DNA of 64,000 nt. It comes from Terebella lapidaria. Lineage: Eukaryota > Annelida > Polychaeta > Terebellida > Terebellidae. A program made the position numbers and the translations under genes. Location of the stretch: NCBI GenBank assembly GCA_949152475.1, contig OX424559.1, positions 16,399,809 through 16,463,808 on the forward strand, in the 5' to 3' direction. Positions 22,146 to 35,144 of this stretch are shown piece by piece; position 1 is the stretch's first letter; every line of letters begins with the position of its first letter. The notes beneath the pieces were generated by a model. That model had not been told where the DNA came from, ran no database searches, and worked only from the letters and a program-made list of their open reading frames with translations.

Positions 22146-24930
22146 CGCAATCTGTTTTCTGCAAACGTTGGATCATCCGTTTCCATCATACATGGTGGAC
22201 ATGAAATAAAAGGAAATGAACTCAATATTCAGAAGACATTTGCATGGGATATAATATTTGATTATTTGTATCTGCCATAAATTAGATCACATTTTTTTAG
22301 TCTTATGTGCGGAAAAGATGGCCAGTCTTTGTCGATGTTGGACCACACTTTTGTATACAGCCATAGGTCCAACAACCGGTAAACGATGTGAACGAGTTTT
22401 AAAAATCAGACTATACATTTGTAGATTTACAAAAATGGCCCTATCGAACAACTGAATGTGGTCTGTTATACTACACTTTTTACTCAGTCATCAAACGAGT
22501 TCTCTCAAATCGAATAACCAAAATCGTTTCTTCGATTTTTCATTCATTCCTCATTCATACAACATAAGATATACTCAAATGATAATGTTTACACTGTATT
22601 CGAATAAAGAACTAACTTAAAACCTAGTAGTATACTGATGAAAGTGTTTTTCATTTAGTCTATTATGAATAATTTTCAGTGATTCTGAACGAATTTTACA
22701 AAAAAAAACAATCATTGACATTCGAGATATTGAATCAAATAGGCACCTATGTTTTGTAAACAAATATTACTATGGCATTTATTTCTGATTCCTAGTTTTC
22801 CTGTATATACCTGATGTTCGAGTCGTATTCGTGATTCATGGTGCCACTTCGCCCTCCCTTTGTGTGACAAGTACCCTTGGTCGCGTCCAACAGATGAACA
22901 TTCAGTAACTGCGTCCGCGCAACATTACATCATGTGACCTCTTCGTGGGACTTCGTACTTCGTGGGATCGTCGTGGGATTGAAACACCGTTGGAGTGACA
23001 GTGTGTGTGTGTAGGTGTGTGTGTAGGTGTGCGTGTAAGTGTGTTGTGTTCTTGTACATTCCATTGTTGTTGATTTTGAATTTTGATTTGTAATTGCTAC
23101 TGAAACATAACCATTGAAATAGGTTCTGTCTAAATTGAAATTCGGAATATTGAAATTTGGAATCTGTATACATTGAGAAACGTTAATTGAGTATTGTATT
23201 GGTGTGTTGCCGACAGAATATTGTGACATGATATTGTAAACCTGAACTTGTACATACTGTAAATATCTGCCTATTCGTTAATACATTTTCATATTATATC
23301 ATTGATTGTTGCTTCTTCCATACATTACATCATTTCCACATTTCCGGGATCATACCATCTTGACAACCCGGAACGGATGTTTCTCGAACTGCAGGGTGTC
23401 CAGTTTCCTGTTGAATCGTTTGCATTTTGAGTGTTTTTCCATCTTTGAGTTGGCCGCCGAAATGGACCGATTCACAGAATTTCCCGCCAAATAAGCCGAA
23501 GTGCCGACCAATCAGAAGCTGGGCGCTGTAACGGTTGTAAACAAATTGACCACCCCTATGACACATTCATCAGTGTTTGACATTAAATTGACAATAGTGT
23601 TCGATAATATGTGAAAGTACATTGTCATATGTGCATTTATTATCGCAGATTGAGCATTATTGGGCCCGATTTCGCCATAACCTTCACATGCGCACGTGCA
23701 GGGTGGATAACCACGTTGCGGGCAGATCGGATTTGGGGACCAGTTATTGTTTCGTAGTAGGCTACTAGTATTCGTTTCCAGTTTTGTTTAACTTCAGAGT
23801 GATCTTCACAGGCATTAAAAAATGGCCAATAAAGAATGAAGAATTTTGTTTTTGCCCTTATGTAAGTCCTATTCATGTACATATATATCTACTGTAGGCC
23901 CCTAATTCTATTCCGTATGTGATCAACGTTAGGATCCGCTCTGCTATGGCCTTTCACGTGTTTTTTCGTCGATGGATTAAACCAAATGATTCTTCAGCTA
24001 TATAGTAGGATAAATGGTCGTTGTTTTAAAAAAAAGCAAACACATTGATTTAGTACGTGGTCCAACATCATTATTTTTTCCTCCATCTATAACTGTTCAA
24101 GTGCGTGCACAAAATAATGAACTGGTCCCTTCGGTATATCGGCCGTGTGACAGGCTCGCACAACGCATAGGCTCGCACGTGCAGCTGAATACAACAAGAT
24201 AGGCTGCATGTGACTTGTAGTTGTATATGTGTGATTAATGTACTTTGTTTGTAGGACAGTTCGTCAAAAAGAAAGCTTTTGTTGTAGGTCCAATTATGCT
24301 CTATACACTTCTTGAACGCCTGCACTTAACTCCCGCCATTTCTGATGTGTGGTTTTATTTAATATTCGCATTCGAATGCCCGTATGTGCGCCCAGTCGCC
24401 CATTGGTTCATTCAAATTACGGAAAGTTACGAGTATTCATGACTTGGCGGGAAACTCTGTGAATCGGTCCATTACGTATTTTACCTTTTGGGCTAGCCAT
24501 CGAAGCAAATTCTGCCTCAACTGACGTCACGATTACGTAAACTGCCGAGGCTATTTTTTTTCCAACGGCATGAGGAGGCGATTGTAATACTGGCTCAATA
24601 TACTCGATTATATGTCGCTGTTATTAATTACCAATTCATACGAAGATCTATTATATCACCAATTGTCAACAATATCTTCATTTGAACAGGAATAAAACCA
24701 TAACATGGTACCTTACTATTACAGTTTTAAAGTTATCCTACCGGTAAATGAGATAAACAGGTTAATAACAGTTCCACTTTTTTAGGTCGAAGTTTTGATA
24801 AAACTGGGACTGCGAACATCAAAAGCCAATATTAAAGCAACTGCCTTCGAAACCAGTGAATATTTTTTTAAATTTACATTTCATAGTGAATATGCTAAAT
24901 TAACTGAATGAGACATACTCACATCAAATA
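22146..24930. other. Non-genic stretch
   Basis: AT-rich, no convincing genes. It holds a GT-rich microsatellite at about 22999-23043 and an inverted pair of a 30-bp word at 23461-23490 and 24444-24473, which recurs at 59132-59161 and contains an E2F-like TTGGCGGGAAA core. CCAAT and GC elements near both copies make promoter function possible but unproven. Confidence 0.5.
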
Positions 24931-27900
24931 TAAGTAAGTAAGTAAGTAAGTAAGTAATTTATTTCCAAATTGCACACAAGATGAACATATTCAATAGATG
25001 ATATAAGAAATGCACAATTTGTGGACTCCACCAGAGGCCGATGCCTGTAACTTGATTGCTCAAGCGGTGAAGCCCATTACATTGAAATAATAGTAACACA
25101 AAATATGGAACGGATAGGAACAAAATATTTACAAGTTGGACTCACGTATGAGTTGCATACTACATATAACAACATCACAAACAAGTAGATATATATATAC
25201 ATTAATTTCACGTAGAAATACATACTATTCACATTATTCACATACACCCATATACACAGGAGATGATGATACAGTTGTGCCAGAATTAACAGATTGAACC
25301 TAAAATGTACACATTTACTACTGTGAAATGCCAAACTTGTGGTATTACATAGAGTGAGAAATGAATGAAAAAAGTCCTTTTTCATACCCCCCCCCCCCCC
25401 CCCCCATGACACACACACCCACACCCACACACATCCTTACACTATTGGCAAACGATACAGGATTGGTAGAGCAAAAAAAAAAAATAATAATAATAATATG
25501 AAAAAGTGACACAAGACACAAAAAAGACAAACTAATAAAGCGACCGTAGTAACGTGAACTTATGAAATACAATGCAGCCATGAAATTTTACAGTATCAAG
25601 GGAGTATTACTAGATTAGATAGTTAGTTATTCATCAAATATTTCGAAATGAAGTGTTGTTTTATCTTAGATTTGTAGGCACTGACTGAAATGCTGTTTTT
25701 TATATGGGTTGGTGTATTTAGCCATAATTCCGGACCTTTACGAATGAAGCTGTTTCCAAAAATTTGGACATTCCACCTAGTTATATGGGGGTCTTTACAA
25801 TGTCTAGTGTTGAAGGAGTGGATAGAATTGTTTGCCACAAAAAGATTGTTCAGCGAACTTGGTAGTTCATTGCGGGAATGAAGATACATAAATTTACTAA
25901 GTTCAATATTGAACAAATCATGTAGCTTAGCTATGCCTGTTTTATGATAGAGTGGCGTAGAGCTGGCATTAAAACGTGATCCAGTGACGCATCGGATTGC
26001 TTTATTTTGCTTGATTTCAAGCGGGCGCAGTATCGATTTTTGTGCAGAACCCCATAACAATATACCATAGTTTAGGTAGGAATGAAACAGACTAAAATAT
26101 AACGATTTGAGGTGGGCTTTACTTAACATGTTTTTGACAGTGTTTAACATATATAGGGCGCTGGACAGTTTTTTCATGACGTGTTCAATGTGGACATTCC
26201 AACTCAGCTTACTGTCTATATGGATACCAAGAAATTTAACAGAAAGTGATGGTGTAATGTATTCTGTATCGACTTTTAGCGAATGGGTGTTGTAGTTGTG
26301 TACCAGCTTCTTGGAGAATAAGATTATATTAGTTTTGCTAACATTCAGTGATAATTTGTTGCTCCGGAACCAATTAACCATGAGGAGGATATCTGATTCA
26401 ACAATGTGATATAGGTGTTGGAGGTTATTGTGAGTATAATACAACGTTGTATCGTCTGCGAATAAAATACATTTTGATTTTGTTATTGAGTTGGGAATAT
26501 CGTTTGAATATATGATAAAAAGTAACGGACCCAATACTGAACCCTGTGGTACACCGTATTTTATAGGATAGAGGTTCGAACATGAGTTTTTGAACTTGAC
26601 ATACTGCTCACGGTTATTTAGGTAGCTCCTGAACCACTCCAAGGCAATCCCTCGAATACCATAATATTCTAATTTGGACAACAGAATAGAATGGTCAATA
26701 GTATCGAAAGCCTTGGAGAGGTCCAGGAAAACTCCAAGTGTGTACATGTTATTGTTAAAGCCAGTCAGGGTATCGAATACAAATTCTGTAACTGCATTAA
26801 TAGTTGAATGTTTGGGCCTAAATCCGTATTGCTTAGGATAGAGTATATTATGTTGTACGAGAAACGTATACAGTCGTGAGTGGATGATTTTTTCTAAGAG
26901 TTTAGAGCAACAGGGTAATAGTGATATTGGCCTATAGTTATTCAGCATTTGCTTGTTTTTATTTTTGTAGATTGGGATTACTTTCGCCGTTTTCATTTGC
27001 TGAGGGACAATTCCCGTTGAAATTGATTTGTTTATTAGTAATGATATCGGGGTGCAAACTGCATGTTTTATCTGTTTTATGAAGTGACTACTCAAATTGT
27101 CAACTCCTGAACTTTTTTTTCCTTTCAATGAGTCTATCATTTTCATGACCTCGTTGGGATCAGTGGGGTTGATGAATATAGAGTTTGGGTTCGGTTGTTC
27201 ACTTAGATATTCAGTGAAATGTTTAGGGGCTGATGGAATTTGTTCTGCCAGCGAAACGCCTATGTTTGAGAAATATTTGCAGAACCCGTCAGCGATTTTG
27301 GTTGGATCAGTCTCAGGTTTATTATTGATAAGAAAGGTGTCGGTGATTGATGATTTGTCATTTGTTCGCCCTATAACATTGTTCAAAATTTTCCACGTTT
27401 TTTTCACATCACATCTGTATTTATCAAGAAGAGACCCATAGTATTCGCGTTTGCATTGTCTTTTCAAAGCTCTGAATAAGTTCCTATGCTTAATATATTT
27501 TTGGTAAGAACTATCTGTTTTTGATTTACGTAGGCACTTTTTATAAAGTTTGATACATTTGGATGATGACTGTAACAACCCTTGTGTCATCCAGGGTTCT
27601 TTTATTACACGTTTTTGTGGGATTGTTTTCTCTATTTCAGGAGCGAATTTGTCCATAGCCTGTTTTACTTTGTTTGTGAAGGATGCGTAAGCGTCATTGA
27701 TGGGAATTCGGTCGAGGTATGTCCAGTCTGTTGAATTGAGATCATTACATATAGACATCATATTTTCAGAAGTGAGAGGACGACAAGTTATAGTTAGGGA
27801 CTGTACCTTGCTGGACGAAGTATCCCCCATAACAGCAAACAAGGGCAAATGATCAGATATATCGCTTAGTATTATGCCAGATTTAACATTATTGTAGTTA

Positions 27901-28960
27901 GAACACTTTACGTATATATTATCGATTAATGTCGCACTATTATGTGTTATTCTGGTTGGTTTATTAACGGTCGGTAGGAAGCCAGATGCTATGAAGGTGT
28001 TAAGTAATTCATCGGAGTGCTTGTTGGAGTGTATTTTGATATAATCAAAATTTTGATCTGTACCAAGTATAACGTCAGAATTAGTTCCGTTTAACTTTTC
28101 AAGTACTGTTTCGTATCTAGATATTGATAGTGTTTCGTTTGTGCCTGGGATTCGGTATATTTCACCCACAATTGTGTTTCGCTGACTATGTTTTACCTCG
28201 ATGAAAATCGACTCAAATTCGCAATCAACATTTATGGCCAGGTCGTTCCTAATATCGTAATGTAGCGAATCATGTATGTACAGCGCGACACCCCCTCCCC
28301 GTGTCCCACCCTGTCTGTTACGGCATTCAAGGTTATATCCAGGTATGCTGCATAAATGCAATGTATTGTCGTTCAGAAAGGTTTCGCATAACAGAATAAA
28401 GTGCACAACTATCCCAGTGTTTTGTAAGTTCGAAAGCATGATTTTAAGTTCATTTATCTTCTTTGGTAAACTGTGAATATTCAGATGAAGAGTGCAATAT
28501 TTGGATTTGTTGGGCGAGGTGTGTGAGACTATGTCTTCAACTTCAAAATATTGTGTGTCCAAGTTCAGAAACCTATCATCATTTACTAACATGGGTTGTG
28601 GGATGATTAGATCGCTCATGTGGCAATATGATAATCGCAATTGGCGATAGATATTTGGCACGAGAGGGCTTGGCTGGGCTCTGTTAGATGTGTATGTACG
28701 GTTAGTGTGTATGGCATTTGTTGTATGTACCTGTAACATATACCACACACCTTATAAGATGAACACTAAATTGGAAGAATGTATGATGTGGATATGGATC
28801 TGTATGATTCAAACGCTACCAGGAACCTATAAGGACCACCACTAACCACCTCACACCTCCAGAATATGAAGCTTGCATAAGCAGAAGGTGTACGATAGTG
28901 CGTATTATATATGATATATATACGTATATTTATGTGGGTACACGATTAAAAAAAAATTAG
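24931..28960 (-). mobile_element. CR1/L2-like LINE, apparently intact coding frame
   Basis: A minus-strand non-LTR retrotransposon. Its 3' end is marked by a tetranucleotide run, (TTAC)n on the minus strand at 24931-24957, a tail style known from CR1/L2-related clades. The 3' untranslated region (24958-25622) contains a 19-base C run at 25387-25405 and an A/AAT-rich stretch. The 5' boundary is not defined. I place it near 28960, where another repeat begins. No separate ORF1 was recognised upstream. Confidence 0.8.
25623..28748 (-). CDS. LINE ORF2: AP endonuclease and reverse transcriptase
   Basis: An uninterrupted frame of 1041 codons. An apurinic-type endonuclease spans about residues 85-305, with LNIHSLPKK, LLCETF, GGGVALYIHDS, the D-containing LGTDQN motif and a terminal SDISDHLP. 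A linker follows, then reverse transcriptase (about 585-850) with FLDLSKAFDTIDH, the YGVPQGSVLGPLL motif and catalytic FADD at about 763-766. The C-terminal region has the Lys/Ile-rich segment usual in CR1/L2-like LINEs. Several in-frame Met codons precede the endonuclease, so the start is uncertain. The intact frame suggests a young copy able to nick target DNA and prime reverse transcription. Confidence 0.93.
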   Translation of the reverse strand: MWYMLQVHTTNAIHTNRTYTSNRAQPSPLVPNIYRQLRLSYCHMSDLIIPQPMLVNDDRFLNLDTQYFEVEDIVSHTSPNKSKYCTLHLNIHSLPKKINELKIMLSNLQNTGIVVHFILLCETFLNDNTLHLCSIPGYNLECRNRQGGTRGGGVALYIHDSLHYDIRNDLAINVDCEFESIFIEVKHSQRNTIVGEIYRIPGTNETLSISRYETVLEKLNGTNSDVILGTDQNFDYIKIHSNKHSDELLNTFIASGFLPTVNKPTRITHNSATLIDNIYVKCSNYNNVKSGIILSDISDHLPLFAVMGDTSSSKVQSLTITCRPLTSENMMSICNDLNSTDWTYLDRIPINDAYASFTNKVKQAMDKFAPEIEKTIPQKRVIKEPWMTQGLLQSSSKCIKLYKKCLRKSKTDSSYQKYIKHRNLFRALKRQCKREYYGSLLDKYRCDVKKTWKILNNVIGRTNDKSSITDTFLINNKPETDPTKIADGFCKYFSNIGVSLAEQIPSAPKHFTEYLSEQPNPNSIFINPTDPNEVMKMIDSLKGKKSSGVDNLSSHFIKQIKHAVCTPISLLINKSISTGIVPQQMKTAKVIPIYKNKNKQMLNNYRPISLLPCCSKLLEKIIHSRLYTFLVQHNILYPKQYGFRPKHSTINAVTEFVFDTLTGFNNNMYTLGVFLDLSKAFDTIDHSILLSKLEYYGIRGIALEWFRSYLNNREQYVKFKNSCSNLYPIKYGVPQGSVLGPLLFIIYSNDIPNSITKSKCILFADDTTLYYTHNNLQHLYHIVESDILLMVNWFRSNKLSLNVSKTNIILFSKKLVHNYNTHSLKVDTEYITPSLSVKFLGIHIDSKLSWNVHIEHVMKKLSSALYMLNTVKNMLSKAHLKSLYFSLFHSYLNYGILLWGSAQKSILRPLEIKQNKAIRCVTGSRFNASSTPLYHKTGIAKLHDLFNIELSKFMYLHSRNELPSSLNNLFVANNSIHSFNTRHCKDPHITRWNVQIFGNSFIRKGPELWLNTPTHIKNSISVSAYKSKIKQHFISKYLMNN

Positions 28961-29475
28961 CCGAGAGGCTGAGGAAGGTTACCGGACAATAAAGGTTTTA
29001 TGTTTTTAATATTAGCCCTTTTGTCCCGTGGCCTTGAGAATATTATCACTGGTCAAACCCAATGTCACAAAGATATTCAGCATACACCATCCCCATACGA
29101 CCACAATCGACTCTCAAGCTGAAATATCGATAACAAGTGAGATACTAGCCACCATTCGCCCTGATTTAAAAAAGTAGGCCAAGGGTCAAGCTCAAAGTCA
29201 TGAGAACACGGAGCATATCCCCCCCCCCCCGTCATATGTGTGGTTCCCAGAATGCAAAGTCGACAAAAGGCCAGCTATGAGCCATTATGTGCTCAAACCT
29301 CGAAATTGAGGCCAAAGGCCAAGTTTCAACTCCCTCTTGAAAAAAATCTCACAGGGATTCAAAATAAAATTTTGAGATGAAAATGTAGACGGACGCCTCC
29401 GATGCTGACGGACGACAGACGGAACGCCACGGCAATGGGCCATCGGATCAAAGATCCGCTAAACTGAAATGTAAG
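28955..29475 (-). repeat. Short TIR-type repeat, inverted relative of the 54-56 kb element
   Basis: The left part carries TTAGCCGAGAGGCTGAGG then AAGGTTACCGGACA, matching (inverted) the end of the 54175-56150 element, TCCGGTAACCTTTTTAGCCC. The right part, read in reverse, has the GTGGCGTTCCGTC...GTCCGTCTACATTTTCATC block that matches 35184-35230. A 12-base C run sits at 29219-29230. It is non-coding and probably a non-autonomous DNA transposon. Confidence 0.6.
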
Positions 29476-29479
29476 ATCA

Positions 29480-30120
29480 ACCCATTTACTTAGTGCCAAT
29501 GTGAAAAGGGATTCGGTTGTCTACAGCGAAGACCATGCGTCTGGTCACCGCCAGACGCCGGGCCACCGCCAGTAACCACTTGTGTAACCAGAGAACAGAA
29601 GTAAAGATGTAAAATCAAACCTATGAGTTCAAATCAACCCTTTTGTTCAGGGCCAATATGGAAAAAATTGACACTGCAGAGACGGCATAGACTACACAGA
29701 TGACGGGCCCCCGCCAGTAAGAACATAACTAGAGAACGGAAATACAAAATGTAGCCTACAAGAATCCAACCCATCTGTGTAGCACCAAATTGAAAAATTT
29801 ACCCTGTTGTCTACAGCGACGACCATGCGTCTGGTCACTGCCAGACGCCGGGCCACCGCCAGTGGGCACATGTGGAACCAGAGAATGGAAAGATGTAAGA
29901 TTAGCCTATTTGTCCATGATCGAAACCATTTGTTTAGTGCCACACTGCCCGTAGGAGGGTGAGTGGCCGTCCATAGCGAAGACCATGCAAATGGACGCAC
30001 CAGACACTGGTGCGTCCAGTAACCGCCTGTGAGACCGCCAGTAACCGCCTGTGAGACAAGATAACGGAAATAAAACTGAGTAGAGTAAATATGCTCGACC
30101 CCAAGCACTACCATGAACAT
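29480..30120. repeat. Imperfect tandem repeats with a small hairpin
   Basis: Blocks of about 150 bp recur with GACCATGCGTCTGGTCAC, CGCCAGACGCCGGGCCACC and GAACCAGAGAA. The pair GCGTCTGG and CCAGACGC inside each block forms a short hairpin at about 29537-29560 and 29827-29850. The minus-strand frame at 29692-30120 runs through the repeats and is not taken as a gene. Confidence 0.55.
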
Positions 30121-30149
30121 CGGATTATACTCACACCTGAGTATCAGGA

Positions 30150-31790
30150 CATATAACAGGTCAGATATTGCATAGACTGATAAAATATGTCAACACACAG
30201 GTCAGACATAACATAGACTGATTGCATAGATCAACACATATTATAGGTCAGATATTGCATAGACTGACAAAGCATGTCAACACCTTATAGGTCAGATATT
30301 GCATAGACTGACAACACATGTCAACACATATTATAGGTCAGATATTGCATAGACTGACAACACATGTCAACACATATTATAGGTCAGATATTGCATAGAC
30401 TGACAACACATGTCAACACATATTATAGGTCAGATATTGCATAGACTGACAACACATGTCAAAACATATTATAAGTCAGATATTGCATAGACTGACAACA
30501 CATGTCAACACAGATTATAGGTCAAATATTGCATAGACTGACAACACATGTCAACACAAATTATAGGTCAGATATTGCATTGACTGACAACACATGTCAA
30601 CAAGTATTATAGGTCAGAAACTGCATAGACTGACAACACATGTCAACACATATTATAGGTCAGATATTACATAGACTGACAACACATGTCAACACATATT
30701 ATAGGTCAGATATTGCATAGACTGACAACACTTGTCAACACATATTATAAGTAAGAAAGTGCTTGGATTGACAATATATGTCAACACATATTATAGGTCA
30801 GATATTGCATAGACTAACAACATATGTCAACACATATTTTGTTGACATGTCAAACACATATTATAGGTCAGATATTGCACTGACAACAGATGTCAACACA
30901 TATTATAGGTCAGATATTGCATAGGCTAACAACATATGTCCACACATATTTTAGGTCAGATATTGCATAGACTGACAACACATGTCAACACATATTATAG
31001 GTCAGATATTCCATAGACTGACAACACCTGTCAACACATATTATAAGTCAGATATTGTATAGACTGACAACACATATTATACGTCAAATATTGCATAGAC
31101 TGACAACACATGTCAACACATATTATAGGTCAGATATTGCATAGACTGACAACACATGTGAACACATATTTTGGGTCCGATATTGCATAGACTGATAACA
31201 CATATCAACACAAATTATAACACATATTATAGGTCAGAAAGTGCTTGGACTGACAGAACATGTCAACACATATTATAGGTCAGATATTGCATAGACTGAC
31301 AACACATGTCAACACATATCATAGGTCAGATATTGCATAGACTGACAACACAAGTCAACACATATTATAGGTCAGATATTGCATAGACTGACAACACATG
31401 TCAACACATATCATAGGTCAGATATTGCATAGACTGACAACACATGTCAACACATATTATAGGTCAGATATTGCATAGACTGACAACACATGTCAAAACA
31501 TATTATAGGTCATATATTACTTAGACTGACAACACATGTCAACATATATCATAGGTCAGAAAGAGCTTGGACTGACAATACATGTCAACAAATATTATAG
31601 GTCATATATTACCTAGACTGACAACACATGTCAACACATATCATAGGTCAGATATTGCATAGACTGACAATATGTGTCAATACATATTGTAGGTCAAAAT
31701 TGCATAGACTGACAACACATGTCAACACATACTATAGGTCAGATATTGCATAGACTAGCAACACATGTCAACACATATAATGTGTATAAC
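30150..31790. repeat. 46-bp satellite array, about 35 units
   Basis: The unit contains TATAGGTCAGATATTGCATA and GACTGACAACACATGTCAAC. Each unit includes the inverted repeat TGACA-acaca-TGTCA. Units near the middle are more diverged (30740-31260), and some are truncated. No open frame persists. Confidence 0.95.
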
Positions 31791-32269
31791 CAGTCCTTTG
31801 GGAAATTGTGCTCATTTGAACAGGCGGTTCACGCGTAAATACAGGAACTGTACCCATCACACGCAAATGTAAACAAAGCATAAAAGTGCAAGATGGACTG
31901 ACAATTCTATGTACATCATGGTATATCACTGATTATTTTATCATATCTACATAATATATGCACATACGAACTGGAAAATGTACTCAATGTGGCTTTTTAA
32001 GCGCGATTTGGGCATTTGTTTACATTCGGGTTTGATGGATACAATTCGATTGTTTATGTACAAAACCGGTACAAAATGTGTTTTTTTTTAAACGGATGAA
32101 AAGACATCTCGGACAGTTGTAAATGTCAAAATCATTGAGCACACCTTTTGTTACCTTGTTGTCACCTTTTGTTACCTTTGTTACATTGAGCACACCTTTT
32201 AGATGTGTTGCACAAAAATTTAGTTCTGAAAAAAAACATATTGCATACATTCGAAGACAGTAGCTTTAA

Positions 32270-32440
32270 GAAGTGCTGGTACCGTTTCCTGTCTGTGTGC
32301 CTCCAGGAAGGGAGCCGTGCTTTGCGGTGTGATCGTGTACAATCACAGTGACAGCCAGCAGGATCTGTAGCATTCTCGGACACGACTGTAAGGGGCGTAT
32401 CGCCATCCTCATCCTCTGCTCTGTACATGTATCTTGAAGG
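32270..32440 (-). CDS. Possible small terminal exon
   Basis: The minus strand reads about 50 codons with an acidic then Cys/Arg-rich composition (AEDEDGDTPLTVV, then CHCDCTRSHRK). It is preceded by a pyrimidine-rich tract ending CCTTCAAG, a fair splice acceptor near 32440. No neighbouring exons were found, and the frame may be chance. No family recognised. Confidence 0.2.
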
Positions 32441-34448
32441 GGAGGGATACGAAACAAAGTAATGAATATCTACAGGCGACTTGGTCTAATCTGATTCACA
32501 AGTTCACACTTGTCCCATAGTTGCAAATATGATACAATAATGAGGTTTCTTTGGATGTGTTTGTGTGTGTGTGGGGGGGGGGGGGGGGAGTGGGGATGAG
32601 GGAACATCATAGCATGACTACATTCCTTCTAGTATCTATAGCACATAACAATAAAGAATCATATTGTCAATTAAAATAAGTCGTATAAAAGTAATTGGTA
32701 ATTTTAGCTTAATATTTGAGTTGACTATACTTTGTTGACCATAATTCGTCACTTTGAATAGAATGATTCAACTCAATCGTATTTGAAAAAAAAATTCACC
32801 CATGAACTGATTGTATTCAACGTGAATAACCACGAAATTCTTATATATTGCATGACTAACAATCATGTTTACGACCGATGCTGAAAGCTGGACACATCCT
32901 GAGTTTCAAACAACCGCAGAAAAACAAAAAACGGAAAAAAAACCCAGGAAATTAGTGACTTATAGTACAGACATAACATCTGTTTTGCACAACATTATGT
33001 TTGTGTCTGGGAATTTTGTAAAAATTCAAAATGGTTTCTTTTTGAAATCGTCCAGCTTTAACTTACAGTTGCAGGAGACACACTCGAATGTATGTATATA
33101 CTAAAATAATACTGCAATTACCCATTTCATACTTGTGTCGCCATTCTAACCATGTACACTTTCTATGCACGTAAATAGAGAACCAACACCAATAGATCTT
33201 TAAGGTGTGATTGCACGTAACTTACCGGTGACTGCACTGAGACACTTTTCCATTGACTTATAATGTGAAAGTAAAGGTAACAAAATCACCAAAACAATAC
33301 AATCCCCTGACCTAAAACTTGGCTAGCACACACACAAATACGCATGGATGATGAACCGAGACATGGTTTCATAAATGATATCACGAAAGCTGTGCAATTT
33401 GATGATTAGATAAATCATTTTATATGTTTCACCAAAACGAAGATTCGAGTGTTCTGCTTGACAAGCACTGGCTGTTGCATATGATTATTCCTTGTTGTCG
33501 TCAAAATAAAGTGAATATCTAGGGCTATACTTTCTGTGAGATGAATACAATGAGCTGAACATTCATAATCCCAAACACCTCGGTGCACCCGGGTGCATAT
33601 CACCTGTGAGTTTTACTGGCCTCACTAGCTATTTGCTGCACAGCATAATCCTTTCGCTCGCATTGTTGTGAGTGTATTTTGTAGACTGAGAAATAGGTCG
33701 GAAAATGACATATGAAAACGATGAATTTAACAAATTTAACATTGTTTAGTAAGAAACAGAGTCTCGTTTAGTAATCCTTGACGGCTAACAATCAGAAAGG
33801 CAAAGTTTCACGTTGGTTGGAAGTGTGTAAATTCATGAATTTGTTACCTTCATATTTACATTATAAGTGAATGGACAGCTGGTCACTGCCTGGTTCATGA
33901 CGATCACATGCAATCAATCCTTAAATTTTAAATGAACATGACAAACAGCAGATATTTACCTAAATATAGAACCAATACTAATAGATCTTTAAATTTGAAT
34001 GAACATGACAAATAGCAGATACATGAGTTGAAATGGTGCATGGTACTAGACGATAATAGCCCTATACGCAATTTTAATGGTGCAAAATATCATTTGATTC
34101 ATCTTTATTTCGTACAATAAGGATGTCTCCTATGTCCCCTATGGGAAGCTTTCACCTGGATGTTTATGCATTGTACATAATATCTAGATGTATTTCAAGA
34201 TGAAACTGTATTTCAAGATGAAGAACAATATACTGGTGACGTGGTGTAGAAAAAAAGCTGTGACGTAGAACTGTGACGTAGAACTGGTATAATTTCATCA
34301 TGTTAAAACCATTCATTTAGTCTAGTTGCTATTCTGTATTATTGTTATCCAGTATTACATTCAATATGGCTATGATTTATTGTGTTTTTCCCACATTTTA
34401 ATCAGTTCTAATTACAGTCTCTTGTCCTTGTCTTGTGTTCCGACTTCT

Positions 34449-34500
34449 ATATTACCAGAAATACATAAGACCAATTGGTCTTATGTATTTCTGATATTAC
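34449..34500. repeat. Perfect 38-bp palindrome between 7-bp direct repeats
   Basis: The palindrome at 34456-34493 has 19-bp arms (CAGAAATACATAAGACCAA and its complement) with no spacer or mismatch. It is flanked by ATATTAC on both sides (34449-34455 and 34494-34500). The arrangement looks like a minute insertion with a target duplication. Confidence 0.9.
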
Positions 34501-35144
34501 ATTGTCTCTATTTGTGTTGCATTCATGCTCATCTCACCAGTATATGCGGTAGAGGGGGGGGGGGGGGGTAAATGTCGCTGATGGCCAGTTGAGCGTCGAA
34601 TGCGACAGAACTTTATGGAACGTTGTTTGAAAAGTATGGAACATATATGAATAGAATCCGTGAGGATGAGTCAGCGAACTTCCGCCTAACATGCGATATT
34701 GAACGCGCTATGGGTCTAGATATCACTTCACACATTCACTATACTCTGCTCCAAATTCACTGCAGACAAATCACGGAAGTGACATTTTAATCGTTAATCG
34801 AGATTCATATTTTGTAATATCAGGAGTGTGTATTCCACTTTCACATCGAACAATCCAAATATTGAAAAAATCTATCGGATCACCCGCCATACACATGACT
34901 GTCATCTGATGCTTATAATAAATATTTCCACGCAAAGCGATGAGACTTTCTATCACATTACTGGTACATACCCGGAATCAGCATGTTCTGTATATGGACC
35001 AGATATAAATCACGTCGTATCTGAAGCATATATAAAATATAAGATAACAGCAACCCAGTGTTCATCATCAAAGACTTAACACTCAGGTTGATACATACAT
35101 AAATGTATACCACATGCAGTAGCGGCCCCCTGCATTGTTCCAAT

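Noticed and set aside
30150..31790. Regular 46-bp repeats suggesting a CRISPR-like array
   Set aside because: The whole unit is repeated with no variable spacers, and the surroundings are animal DNA. It is a satellite.
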